A DNA stretch of 52,115 nt from CBINFS01 sp966250015 (GTDB lineage Bacteria > Bacteroidota > Rhodothermia > Rhodothermales > DASSAV01). Position numbers and translations under genes: made by a program. This document shows, one piece after another, positions 24,117 through 32,232 of the stretch; positions within the stretch are counted from its first letter, which is position 1; the number at the start of each line of letters is the position of its first letter. The notes under the pieces are model-generated. The model did not search any database and was not told the origin of the DNA. It saw nothing but the letters and a program-made list of their open reading frames with translations. The DNA lies in assembly GCA_966250015.1 (NCBI GenBank), contig CBINFS010000026.1:1-52115 (forward strand), given 5' to 3'.

Positions 24117-25619
24117 ATGAATGTGGCCCTTTCACCCCATGAGGGCTTGCTTTTCTTAGATTCACTGGTCGCTTTGTTCACACAATCGATACGCTGCGCG
24201 TTGTTTCGAGCACTCATCAGAATGGCAATGGGTTGGAGCCTGGCCGTCCTGCTCGTGGGCGGAAACGTATTCGCGCAGCAGATAGCCGCACCGGAAACCC
24301 TGCGCGTCAATCTGGGCGAGGCCATTCTCGAGGCCATTAACCGGAGCCCGGAGATCGACATCGCAGCGTCAACCGCCGACTTTGCGGAGGCCCGGTACCG
24401 GTTCGCCCGTGCCAATCGGTTTCTGACGGAGTTCCGCGCCACGACGGCCCACGCACCGGCCCCTGGCCTTAAGAATCCCAACGATACCCCGACCGACCGG
24501 CTATACCTCGATCCCGACGTGCGTAATGAGTGGGGTGCGCTTCGCCCGTTCAATCAGATCGAACTCGAAGCGGTGCAGCCCATCTACACCTGGGGTGAGC
24601 TCGGCGGAAGCATCAAAGCCGCTCGATACGGGGTGGAGGTTGAAGAAGCGGCGGTTCGTCAAAAGATGCTCGAGGTTGCCCTCCGCACCGGAGAGCTCTA
24701 CTACGGCGTGTTGCTGGCCGATGCCCTATCGCGCCTGACGCTCCAGGCCGGGCAAATCGTGGACCAGGCCAAGGCGGAAATCAGGCGGCTGCTCGACGAA
24801 GGCGCGCCGGACGTCGACGACGCCGACGAGGCGCAGCTGCTCATCACCGAGCAGGAGTATTTCCGCCGGGTGGCCGAGGTCACACAGCGCCGCCTCACGG
24901 CCTACGCCGGCCTCACCCGGCAGCTGTTCCTCCCGCAGGGAACCGTCGCCGCACCTCGAGCGGACGTGCTTCAACCCATCGAGTTTACGCCCGACTCCCT
25001 CGAAACGTATTTCGAGCTGGCGCTCGCTAACCGGCCCGAGCTCGAACAGGCAGCAGCCGGCATCCAGGCGCGGGACGCCCTCGTACGCGTCGCTCGCTCC
25101 GATTATTACCCGAAGCTGTTTCTGGCCGGTTCTGCGCGGCTTGCCGGAACCCCCGGCCGGTACCGGCAGCCAAACCCCTACATCAGCGACCCCCTCCGCG
25201 GGCGGGGGCTCCAGGCAGGGATCGGCTTTCGGCAAAACCTGAACTTCGTACAAACACAGGCTCGCGTCGAACAGGCGGAAGCGGAGCTCAACCAGGTCCG
25301 CTACCAGCTCGACGCCGCCCAGCAATTGATACTCTTTGAAGTCGAAGACGCGTACCGAAATATGCTCATCGCTCGGGCTGCCCTTGATGCTCAAAATCAA
25401 GCGCTTCAGCTCAGCAAGGAGTGGCTGCGCGTTGAAACGATCAACTTCGACCTTGATCTCGGTGATACTGAAAATCTCGTTAGAGCAGTACAGTCCAACC
25501 TCGAACTCGAAATAAACTACCTGGTCGCCGTGCGTGATTACAACGTTGCCGTACTTCGCCTGCTCAACGCGACAGGCACACTCGTTAGCCGGGCTGAGAG
25601 TGGCACACTTGTTGACTAA
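24117..25619 (+). CDS. TolC-family outer-membrane channel protein
   Basis: Outer-membrane efflux or secretion duct, 500 residues as written. Two OEP repeats are visible: the first begins LGEAILEAINRSPEIDIAASTADFAEARYRF, the second LETYFELALANRPELEQAAAGIQARDALVRVARSDYYPKLFL. QAEAELNQVRYQLDAAQQLILFEVEDAYRNM is the typical coiled-coil helix. The signal peptide (LAVLLVGGNVFAQQ) starts ~36 residues in, so Met36 or Met38 (near 24222) may be the true start; the annotated ATG has GGAG only 2 nt upstream. No adaptor or pump gene is adjacent, which leaves substrate and partner open. The MlaC-like gene follows 71 nt later. Confidence 0.9.
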   Translation: MNVALSPHEGLLFLDSLVALFTQSIRCALFRALIRMAMGWSLAVLLVGGNVFAQQIAAPETLRVNLGEAILEAINRSPEIDIAASTADFAEARYRFARANRFLTEFRATTAHAPAPGLKNPNDTPTDRLYLDPDVRNEWGALRPFNQIELEAVQPIYTWGELGGSIKAARYGVEVEEAAVRQKMLEVALRTGELYYGVLLADALSRLTLQAGQIVDQAKAEIRRLLDEGAPDVDDADEAQLLITEQEYFRRVAEVTQRRLTAYAGLTRQLFLPQGTVAAPRADVLQPIEFTPDSLETYFELALANRPELEQAAAGIQARDALVRVARSDYYPKLFLAGSARLAGTPGRYRQPNPYISDPLRGRGLQAGIGFRQNLNFVQTQARVEQAEAELNQVRYQLDAAQQLILFEVEDAYRNMLIARAALDAQNQALQLSKEWLRVETINFDLDLGDTENLVRAVQSNLELEINYLVAVRDYNVAVLRLLNATGTLVSRAESGTLVD

Positions 25620-25690
25620 GACAGGGAGGTCCTGAATGTGGCCGCTAATCCCGCATTCTACCGGGTTATGGAATTAAACGCTAACGAGAT

Positions 25691-26308
25691 ATGTCTGTTA
25701 TGGTAAACAAGTTTTTTAGTCTGTGTTTTTCCCTGCTGCTCCTGATTGGAGTCGCCGGGACGGCTGCCATCGCTCAGAACCAGGAGCAGGCGATCCGTTC
25801 GATGCTCGAGCAACGCGATCGTGAGATCAAGTCGGTGCTGGGCAACAAAACGACGTTCACTCAGCAGCAGCGAGAGCAGCTCAAGGACCTCATTAACGGG
25901 ATAATCGATTTTGAAGCCATGGGACAGGCCGCGCTTGGCCCCCACTGGAATAACCTGACCTCTGACCAGCGGGCCGAGTTCATTGACGTCTTCAGTGAGA
26001 TCGTTCGCTCGCAGTCCCTGGCGGACCTGGGTATTTACCAGACCCCGGTCACGTACAAGAGCATTACGGTAAACGGCAACAAAGCACAGGTTGTGACGGA
26101 AGTGACGTACAAGGACGTGCCGACCCGTGTCGACTACATGATGGGCTTCCGGAATAACCAGTGGCGCGTCGAGGACATCGTGCTGGATGGCGTGAGCACG
26201 GCGGAAGGGTATGCCCGCTCGTTCCAGAGTGTCATTCGTAAAAAGGGGTTTGATTCGTTGATGGCCAGCTTGAACAAGAAGCTGGAAAAGGTAACGGCTG
26301 CAAAATAA
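25691..26308 (+). CDS. MlaC/Ttg2D-family periplasmic lipid-binding protein
   Basis: Periplasmic protein of 205 residues with a signal peptide (cleavage near AIAQ, residue ~29). The body fits the MlaC/toluene-tolerance Ttg2D family: QREQLKDLINGIIDFEAMGQAALGPHWNNLTSDQRAEFIDVFSEIV, then VTYKDVPTRVDYMMGFRNNQWRVEDIVLDGVS and SFQSVIRKKGFDSLMASL. MlaC shuttles phospholipids between inner- and outer-membrane complexes. The other Mla genes (mlaD, mlaE, mlaF) are not present, so the carrier is separated from its transporter here. Same strand and close to the TolC-like gene; a link is inference. Confidence 0.93.
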   Translation: MSVMVNKFFSLCFSLLLLIGVAGTAAIAQNQEQAIRSMLEQRDREIKSVLGNKTTFTQQQREQLKDLINGIIDFEAMGQAALGPHWNNLTSDQRAEFIDVFSEIVRSQSLADLGIYQTPVTYKSITVNGNKAQVVTEVTYKDVPTRVDYMMGFRNNQWRVEDIVLDGVSTAEGYARSFQSVIRKKGFDSLMASLNKKLEKVTAAK

Positions 26309-26562
26309 AGCGTCTCCCGCCGACGACAGGTACGTACGTCTTTGAGAACTTTGGCCTTCTGCCGGACGTTGACGGGGCGGTTTTTTTGGACAGCCGCAAG
26401 TTTGCCGTGATCACGGGAACGGCACTTTTAATGGTGTCGGTTTCGGAGAACCTGCATCCGCAGCCCTCCGAAAATGAAAATGAAGGAGCGCGGTGTGACC
26501 CGCTCAATTGACCCGGCTCAGAGGAGCCTGATTGATACACTTTGCTATAGGTTTATAAATAG
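26309..26562 (+). promoter_or_regulatory. Leader of the GT8-like gene with two small hairpins
   Basis: No gene. A run of seven T at 26381-26387 follows GACGGGGCGG, but the preceding pairing (about 26362-26380) has two mismatches, so it is at best a weak terminator after the MlaC-like gene. Two perfect 5-bp hairpins lie close to each other near 26486-26505 (GAGCG/CGCTC) and 26515-26528 (GGCTC-AGAG-GAGCC). The last 30 nt before the start are AT-rich (TATAGGTTTATAAATAG) and lack a ribosome binding site. Confidence 0.3.
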
Positions 26563-27582
26563 ATGTCCGTACCAATAGAGGGATACGTTTTACATACCTA
26601 CGGACCGGATCGGTTCGTGCGTCACGCGCTGGCCTCGGTCGTGAGTTTGCGGCGCTACGACCGTAAACGGCCGGTCGCACTGTTTTGTCCACAGAGTCAC
26701 CTGTCGCTCCTGAAGCGGGCCGGCCTCGATCACCATTTCCAGGATATCTTCATCCTCCCGAAGGAAAACCGTTCGATCGTCGGCTTCAAACACCATCTGG
26801 ACAAGTTCATGGTGTATGACCGGTCGCTCTTCCTGGATTCGGATATGATCTGGTGCAAGAATCCGGATCCACTGTGGGCGCAGCTCTCGGCGTTTTCTTT
26901 TACCGCCACCGGCCTCGAAAGGGCGGACTTCTTCTTTGGAGGCCCGAAAGGACTTGCGGTGCTTGGTGACATCCTGCTCGACAAGCGCCGGGCCACGATG
27001 AAGCGGTTCGGGCTTACCGGCCTTCCCAGGGTACAGGCCGGAATGATCTACTGCCAGGATCGTGAATACGCGCAGATCGTATCCGAAACCGCCGCCTATT
27101 TTCTGGCACAACACGCCGAAACGCACTTCAGGAGCCGGCTGAAGGAGGGGAGAAACGAGGAGTCGTGTGAGTGGAGCCTCGCGATGGCCATGAGCCGTCT
27201 CCGCCTTCCCGTGTTTCCGTGGCTCCAGGGGCTCAATAGCCCACAGCTCGACTTCGTCGAGGGGCTCACCAATTACGACCCGAATTTCGAAGAGGTTACC
27301 AGCCGGTACTACGCCGACCGGCTCGTTTACTCGCTTCGGGGTCTGCGGAATAAAGCCCTGCGCGACGTGCTGATCAGGGTCCTTAGCAGCCTCCCCGGAA
27401 AAGGCGACTATTACGACGTCACGCCGTACGTCCTCCACTTTGGATGGTTGCACCACAAGCAACCTTTCTACGACTTCGCGTCGAGGGTATGGGAGGAGCT
27501 GGCCGTGGAGCAGCCCATCGCGGTCCCGGTCAATGGCCACGCTATCTTTACGAACGGGATGGTCAATCCCGCGACGGTCTGA
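26563..27582 (+). CDS. GT8-like glycosyltransferase
   Basis: Cytoplasmic protein of 339 residues with a GT-A-type nucleotide-sugar transferase fold. The metal-binding DxD appears as FLDSDMIW with DSD at 92-94. The pattern before it (MVYDRSLF) and a C-terminal HFGWLHHKQPFYDF (His ligand region) resemble family 8. The donor and acceptor cannot be inferred. There is no signal peptide or transmembrane segment. It is convergent with the TIM-barrel/membrane fusion gene, with 9 nt between stops. GT8 is the closest recognised group, but other DxD families are possible. Confidence 0.7.
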   Translation: MSVPIEGYVLHTYGPDRFVRHALASVVSLRRYDRKRPVALFCPQSHLSLLKRAGLDHHFQDIFILPKENRSIVGFKHHLDKFMVYDRSLFLDSDMIWCKNPDPLWAQLSAFSFTATGLERADFFFGGPKGLAVLGDILLDKRRATMKRFGLTGLPRVQAGMIYCQDREYAQIVSETAAYFLAQHAETHFRSRLKEGRNEESCEWSLAMAMSRLRLPVFPWLQGLNSPQLDFVEGLTNYDPNFEEVTSRYYADRLVYSLRGLRNKALRDVLIRVLSSLPGKGDYYDVTPYVLHFGWLHHKQPFYDFASRVWEELAVEQPIAVPVNGHAIFTNGMVNPATV

Positions 27583-27591
27583 GGGCTCCCG

Positions 27592-29274
27592 TCATACCAG
27601 CGTGATCAGGTTCCAGAGATAACGGATCTCAGGGGTGAACTGCGTCCCTGCTGCGGCGATTATTACCAGCAACAGGACGAGCGGGTTGCTGAAGGCCGCA
27701 GCGATGGAGAGCAGGGGAGGCACCCTTGCGATGGTGGTGAAGTCGTAGAGGCTCCGAACCATCGCGTTGAGCGTCAGGATGACCAGCCCGACCACCAGGA
27801 CCAGGCACATCCTCATCGAATACTCGTGTGGTATGGTCGGCATTATCATCGCCGCCACCATCAGCAGGAATATCGGCCACCTCGGCCACACCACCAGCAT
27901 CATCACCTGTCCGGGCGAGAGCGGATAGCGTCTTCGCGACATGGCGGAAAGAATGGTGCTCCACAGGACGAGGCTGAACGCATAGACACTGCCGATCAGC
28001 AGGATCACCATCAGCGGTTGATTCAGCAATTCGACGAGAACGTCTGCCAGACGAGTCGGAAGCCACCGGAAAAGCATGACCAGGGCTGGCTCGTCCCGGA
28101 CCGTTTCCAGGATCACCGCACCGAGCATGCCTACACTTGCCGAGAGCCCGGTCAAAAAAACGGACGCCAAACCCAGGAGCATGCCGCGTCCCTCGCGGAT
28201 CGCATCCCGATAGAACCCTTTGGCCAGAAAATACCGTTGGATCATTTGCCGCATTCGGGGCGACGTGGCGTAAAAGAGTCCGAGCATGAACAGGATGCCC
28301 CAGCCCACCAGTATGGCCCACGAAACGTGGTAGGCCGGCGCTTCGCCTCCCGGAAAGGCAAAGACCATCTGTTTGCCCGTATAAAACCCCTCAACGACCT
28401 GATAGGCGGCCCTGCCAGCTCCGTTAGCCATTATTCCATAGGACCGGAGGTACGGGTCTTCGGGGTTGTGTCCTGGTGAAGCAATCCCCGATAGATCGTC
28501 GCGCCAGCGGTAGACAAACACGGCCGCCGGTTGATCCTGTTTGAGTGCGTTGAAAAACCAGTCGAGACTGGTTTCGAGGTACCGGGCATGGCTTTCCTCG
28601 GAGTGAGGCCTCCGCAATCCGCCATTGGCAGCGGGCAAAACCCATGTCCCCAGCGCGGCAATTCCAACGGCATTGGCCTCCATCGAATCAGCGGCCACAC
28701 GCCATCGCGTCCGCATCTGGCTGACCGGCTCCAGGTCCCTGAGGTCGACGAGCACGAGGTCGACTATTCGCCCGCAGCGGTCCGCCGAGGTAAACATCGT
28801 CGTGTAGTACACCGACACCGTATCGCCCACCTCTTGGCGTATGTCGGAGACGAGCGTCTCGAAATAGGCACACGCTGCCGGGTCGCTCGTGTCGGACAAC
28901 CGGGCGAGTCCTACGTGGCGCGCCGAAGGATGACGCCGCGCCCTTTCGAGGAGCGGCTGTACGAGCCGTTGGGCGCGCGGCAGGCTGTCGATGAGCCCCT
29001 CCGCCGTCAGGAAAGCAATGGGTATGTCCTGGAAAAAGACCAGACCGAGCGTATCCGCCAGCGTCAAAAGCTGTTCGTTTCTGACGACACCCGTCCTCAC
29101 GGCCTGGACGCCCGCCTGCTTCATTTGCTGTAGATCCTGAACGGCCTGGTTTAGGTCTTCCGGCTGCTCCCACACGATCCCCTTCAACGGTGACTGCTGA
29201 GCGAACAGGGTTCCCGAAAGGGGGCTCACGAAAACAAAGACCAGGAGGAAGAATAACGAAGACCTTGTCAGCAC
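27592..29274 (-). CDS. Periplasmic TIM-barrel-like domain fused to a multi-pass membrane domain
   Basis: No named family is recognised for the whole protein (560 residues). A signal peptide (residues 1-25, ending in LFAQQ) precedes a soluble part, about 28-300, with alternating strands and helices such as KGIVWEQPEDL..AVQDLQQMKQAGVQAVRTGVV and LADTLGLVFFQDIP. That resembles the start of GH2- or GH5-type TIM barrels (alternative: polysaccharide-deacetylase-like). From about residue 318 there are five or six hydrophobic helices (for example VSWAILVGWGILFMLGLFYA, QPLMVILLIGSVYAFSLVLW, FLLMVAAMIM), recalling Yip1-type membrane domains. The catalytic residues of a hydrolase could not be confirmed. 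Confidence 0.75.
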   Translation of the reverse strand: MLTRSSLFFLLVFVFVSPLSGTLFAQQSPLKGIVWEQPEDLNQAVQDLQQMKQAGVQAVRTGVVRNEQLLTLADTLGLVFFQDIPIAFLTAEGLIDSLPRAQRLVQPLLERARRHPSARHVGLARLSDTSDPAACAYFETLVSDIRQEVGDTVSVYYTTMFTSADRCGRIVDLVLVDLRDLEPVSQMRTRWRVAADSMEANAVGIAALGTWVLPAANGGLRRPHSEESHARYLETSLDWFFNALKQDQPAAVFVYRWRDDLSGIASPGHNPEDPYLRSYGIMANGAGRAAYQVVEGFYTGKQMVFAFPGGEAPAYHVSWAILVGWGILFMLGLFYATSPRMRQMIQRYFLAKGFYRDAIREGRGMLLGLASVFLTGLSASVGMLGAVILETVRDEPALVMLFRWLPTRLADVLVELLNQPLMVILLIGSVYAFSLVLWSTILSAMSRRRYPLSPGQVMMLVVWPRWPIFLLMVAAMIMPTIPHEYSMRMCLVLVVGLVILTLNAMVRSLYDFTTIARVPPLLSIAAAFSNPLVLLLVIIAAAGTQFTPEIRYLWNLITLV

Positions 29275-29516
29275 GTTTACACTAACGATTTGGGTTCGAG
29301 GCCGGCTCGGGGCAATGTACGGCCGGAAGGTCCTTCCAGGATCGGGAAATTGCGACGAAAAGATAACGGAGATTGGGAGTTTTTGGTAGCGTTACCCCGT
29401 GGTTACCTCTGGTTAGCCTGCTATGCTTGCCTGGCGCCGCCCGGTGGGGTATTCTTTGCCGGTTCTCCCGAAAGGAGGGACAATCCAACAGATAGGAATC
29501 AATTTGCACGGATACC

Positions 29517-29999
29517 ATGAACAAGACGAAATGGTTTTTCAGCGTTTGTACCGTTGTCCTGCTGACCGGCGTCGGTACGGCATCGGCGCAGACCACGTTT
29601 GCCATCGGGCCACGCATCGGGTACGACTTCGGGACGTTCGAGGAGCTGAGCATAGGGACTGACGTCCGCATCGGGATCGCGACGCTGCCGATTTTGATCG
29701 CCCCGGCCCTCGACTACTATTTTGTCGATGAGGGCTCGCTGCTCCAGATCGACATAAACGCCCTTTTTCCCTTCGGCATCGACAACCAGATGTTTACGCC
29801 CTACTTCGGCGCAGGGGTCGGCATTTCGAGGTCGTCGATCGAGGACTTCGACGCCACAGACACCGGCCTTAACATCCTCGGCGGCGCCGTCTTCGGCTTC
29901 GGCAACATACGGCCCTACGCCCAGCTCAAAGCCAAAGTCACGGGTGACTGGGAGGTGTTGGCGATCCAGGGAGGCCTGATCTTTCAGCTCGGCCAGTAA
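29517..29999 (+). CDS. Small outer-membrane beta-barrel protein
   Basis: Secreted protein of 160 residues. The signal peptide ends at ASAQ (about residue 24). The mature part (about 135 residues) has alternating hydrophobic strands separated by short turns: FAIGPRIGYDFG, DVRIGIATLPILIAPALDYYFV, MFTPYFGAGVGISRS, NILGGAVFGFG, LIFQLGQ. This fits an 8-stranded OmpA/OmpX-like barrel and it is likely an envelope structural protein; function unknown. No ribosome binding site is evident before the ATG. It is followed by a clear terminator. Confidence 0.85.
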   Translation: MNKTKWFFSVCTVVLLTGVGTASAQTTFAIGPRIGYDFGTFEELSIGTDVRIGIATLPILIAPALDYYFVDEGSLLQIDINALFPFGIDNQMFTPYFGAGVGISRSSIEDFDATDTGLNILGGAVFGFGNIRPYAQLKAKVTGDWEVLAIQGGLIFQLGQ

Positions 30000-30023
30000 A
30001 ACTTGTTCGTAAAGATCAAGCCT

Positions 30024-30056
30024 GGGCCTGCTTCCTTAAGGAGGCAGGCCCTTTTT
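30024..30056 (+). terminator. Intrinsic terminator after the small barrel gene
   Basis: GGGCCTGC (30024-30031) pairs with GCAGGCCC (30044-30051). An inner CCTTAAGG palindrome extends the stem, and five T follow (30052-30056). It begins 25 nt after the stop. Confidence 0.93.
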
Positions 30057-30118
30057 GAATATGTACTTGCCCTAAAAGTAAAAGGAACAAACGCTCTGCC
30101 GCCCTTTTTAATCGCACG

Positions 30119-30238
30119 CAGGGGCGCTGCCCCGGAATGGGCACGATTTCGAAACGTGAACGCGGAAATCCTCACTGCTTGCATACCGCGTCACAATAAA
30201 GAAACCGTGCTCATTTCGAGGCAGCGCCCTGTTTTTTT
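30119..30238 (+). ncRNA. Candidate long-hairpin RNA with U-tract
   Basis: The plus strand folds back on itself over ~113 nt. Stem 1 pairs 30119-30131 with 30220-30231 (12 pairs, one bulged G). Stem 2 pairs 30139-30150 with 30201-30212 (11 pairs, one mismatch). Stem 3 pairs 30156-30165 with 30186-30194 (9 pairs, one bulged A). The loop is 20 nt (30166-30185). Between stems 1 and 2 the strands are also largely complementary. Seven T follow stem 1 (30232-30238), as in an intrinsically terminated transcript. It lies between the small-barrel terminator and SulP. No protein gene or promoter is evident, and it matches no RNA class known to me. A fold-back MITE or a long terminator are alternatives. 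Confidence 0.55.
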
Positions 30239-30430
30239 GTACCTGCCTCCGACAATGCACTTCGCACAAATTAAATAGACCGCTTGCGGAACAGACGGCT
30301 TTTTCGCACGAATAAGGGAGCTTGTTTTTGATCACTCTCACCCGGCTCGTGCAGCGAGACCGATCGGGTCGGCCGCCGGTGGGACTTTTACATAGATTTT
30401 AGCGTGGCCCTCCAGAGGGAGGCCGCAAAA

Positions 30431-32218
30431 ATGCCTCAGTCCAGGCTTGTTCCCAAACTGGTCACCGTACTTCGAGCGGGGTACTCGAAGGAGCTTCTGG
30501 CCAGAGACGTTGCGGCCGGCGTCATCGTCGGCATCGTCGCTCTTCCCCTTGCCATTGCATTTGCCATTGCTTCCGGCGTCGGTCCGGAGCAGGGCCTTTA
30601 CACTGCCGTCGTTGGTGGACTCGTCGTTTCCCTGCTGAGCGGGAGCCGCGTGCAGATCGGCGGGCCAACCGGGGCCTTCATCGTCCTGATCTACGGCATC
30701 GTCCAGCAGTACGGATACGACGGGCTGGCGACGGCCACGCTCCTGGCCGGCGGCCTGCTGATCGCGCTCGGCATCGCCCGGCTCGGATCCGTCATCAAGT
30801 TCATCCCGTTTCCCGTGACCGTCGGTTTTACGACCGGCATCGCACTGATCATCTTCGCCGGTCAGATACGGGACTTCCTGGGGCTGGAAATGGCCGACGT
30901 GCCTGCCGGATTCGTCGAAAAGTGGCCCGCCTACCTGGAACACCTGTCGACCTTCAATCCGTACGCTCTCCTGATTGGATTGTTGACGCTGGGGATCGTG
31001 CTCTACTGGCCACGGGTTTCGCATCGAATCCCCGGGTCGCTGATTGCCATCTTGGCCACGACGGCGCTCGTGCACCTGCTTGGAATGCCCGTCGAAACTA
31101 TTGGCAGCCGCTTCGGTGAGGTCCCGAGCACGCTGCCCTCGCCACGTCTCCCGAACCTGAGCTGGGAGCTGACTTTGCACATGTTCTCTCCGGCCGTTTC
31201 GATCGCGCTCCTGGCCGGGATCGAGGCGCTCCTATCGGCCGTCGTCGCCGACGGTATGACGGGAAACCGGCACCGCTCGAACATGGAGCTCGTGGCACAG
31301 GGCGTCGCAAACGTGGCGTCGCCGCTGTTCGGCGGTATCCCAGTGACCGGCGCCATCGCACGCACCGCCACCAACATCAAAAACGGCGGCAAGACGCCCA
31401 TCGCCGGAATCGTCCACGCCGTCACCCTGCTCCTCATCATGATCTTTTTCGGGCGATGGGCGACCCTCATCCCGATGGCAACGCTCGCCGGCATCCTGAT
31501 CGTGGTCGCCTACAACATGAGCGAGGTGGGACTCTTCTTTAAGCTGTTCCACAGCCCGAAGAGCGACGTGGTCGTGCTGCTCTCTACGTTCGGCCTGACG
31601 GTACTGGTCGACTTGACCGTCGCCCTGCAGGTAGGCGTCGTGCTCGCCGCACTCTTGTTCATGCGGCAGATGGCCGAAGTGACGCAGGTCGGTTACATCA
31701 CGCACCTGTTCGACGATGAAGAAGAGAAGGAAGACCCGAACAGCCTGAGCAAACGCATCGTGCCAAAAGGCGTCGAAGTATTCGAGGTGAACGGCCCGTT
31801 CTTTTTCGGTGCCGTCGACAAGTTCAAGCACGCCCTGAGCGGCCTACAGGATAAGCCGGCCGTGCTGATTCTTCGTCTCAGGAAGGTACTCTCGATGGAT
31901 GCGACTGGGCTGAAGGCGCTCGAAGAAGTTGTCGAAAGGGCGCGACGCGAAGGCACGGCCGTCGTGCTCTCCGGCGTCCACGCCCAACCGCTCGTGGCCA
32001 TGCAACGCTCGGGATTCCTCGACGAGATCGGCGAGGAGAACGTGCTGGGAAACATCGACGACTCGTTGAACCGAGCCCGGGCGATCCTAGGGCTTCCACC
32101 CGTCGAAAGGGTCCTGCCGTTCGTGCCCACGGTTGCTCGCGAAGCCCGCGGACCGTTAGCGGACGTTTCCGGAGCCGCCGAAGAAAAGGTCATCCAGCCC
32201 GGTCACGAGGCTGCTTGA
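30431..32218 (+). CDS. SulP-family anion transporter with STAS domain
   Basis: Inner-membrane sodium- or proton-coupled permease of the SLC26/SulP family (sulfate, bicarbonate or a dicarboxylate). The start ATG at 30431 is chosen over an upstream GTG (30404) because a GGGAGG site sits 8 nt before it; this gives 595 residues. There are ~12 hydrophobic segments, with the motif GLYTAVVGGLVVSLLSGSRVQIGGPTGAF and LPLAIAFAIASGVGPEQGLYTA. The cytoplasmic STAS domain runs from about 430 to 550 (FEVNGPFFFGAVDKFK..., ILRLRKVLSMDATGLKALEE). The transported anion is not identifiable from sequence. The AlkC-like gene is convergent, 14 nt away. Confidence 0.95.
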   Translation: MPQSRLVPKLVTVLRAGYSKELLARDVAAGVIVGIVALPLAIAFAIASGVGPEQGLYTAVVGGLVVSLLSGSRVQIGGPTGAFIVLIYGIVQQYGYDGLATATLLAGGLLIALGIARLGSVIKFIPFPVTVGFTTGIALIIFAGQIRDFLGLEMADVPAGFVEKWPAYLEHLSTFNPYALLIGLLTLGIVLYWPRVSHRIPGSLIAILATTALVHLLGMPVETIGSRFGEVPSTLPSPRLPNLSWELTLHMFSPAVSIALLAGIEALLSAVVADGMTGNRHRSNMELVAQGVANVASPLFGGIPVTGAIARTATNIKNGGKTPIAGIVHAVTLLLIMIFFGRWATLIPMATLAGILIVVAYNMSEVGLFFKLFHSPKSDVVVLLSTFGLTVLVDLTVALQVGVVLAALLFMRQMAEVTQVGYITHLFDDEEEKEDPNSLSKRIVPKGVEVFEVNGPFFFGAVDKFKHALSGLQDKPAVLILRLRKVLSMDATGLKALEEVVERARREGTAVVLSGVHAQPLVAMQRSGFLDEIGEENVLGNIDDSLNRARAILGLPPVERVLPFVPTVAREARGPLADVSGAAEEKVIQPGHEAA

Positions 32219-32232
32219 GGGCAGGCGCGGCG

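Noticed and set aside
29290..29310. tRNA-like GGGTTCGAGGCC word
   Set aside because: No acceptor, D or anticodon stems could be matched around it.
30119..30238. Integron attC site at the long hairpin
   Set aside because: An attC needs RYYYAAC and GTTRRRY core ends and R/L boxes. The ends here read CAGGGG and CCCTG, and there is no integrase gene.
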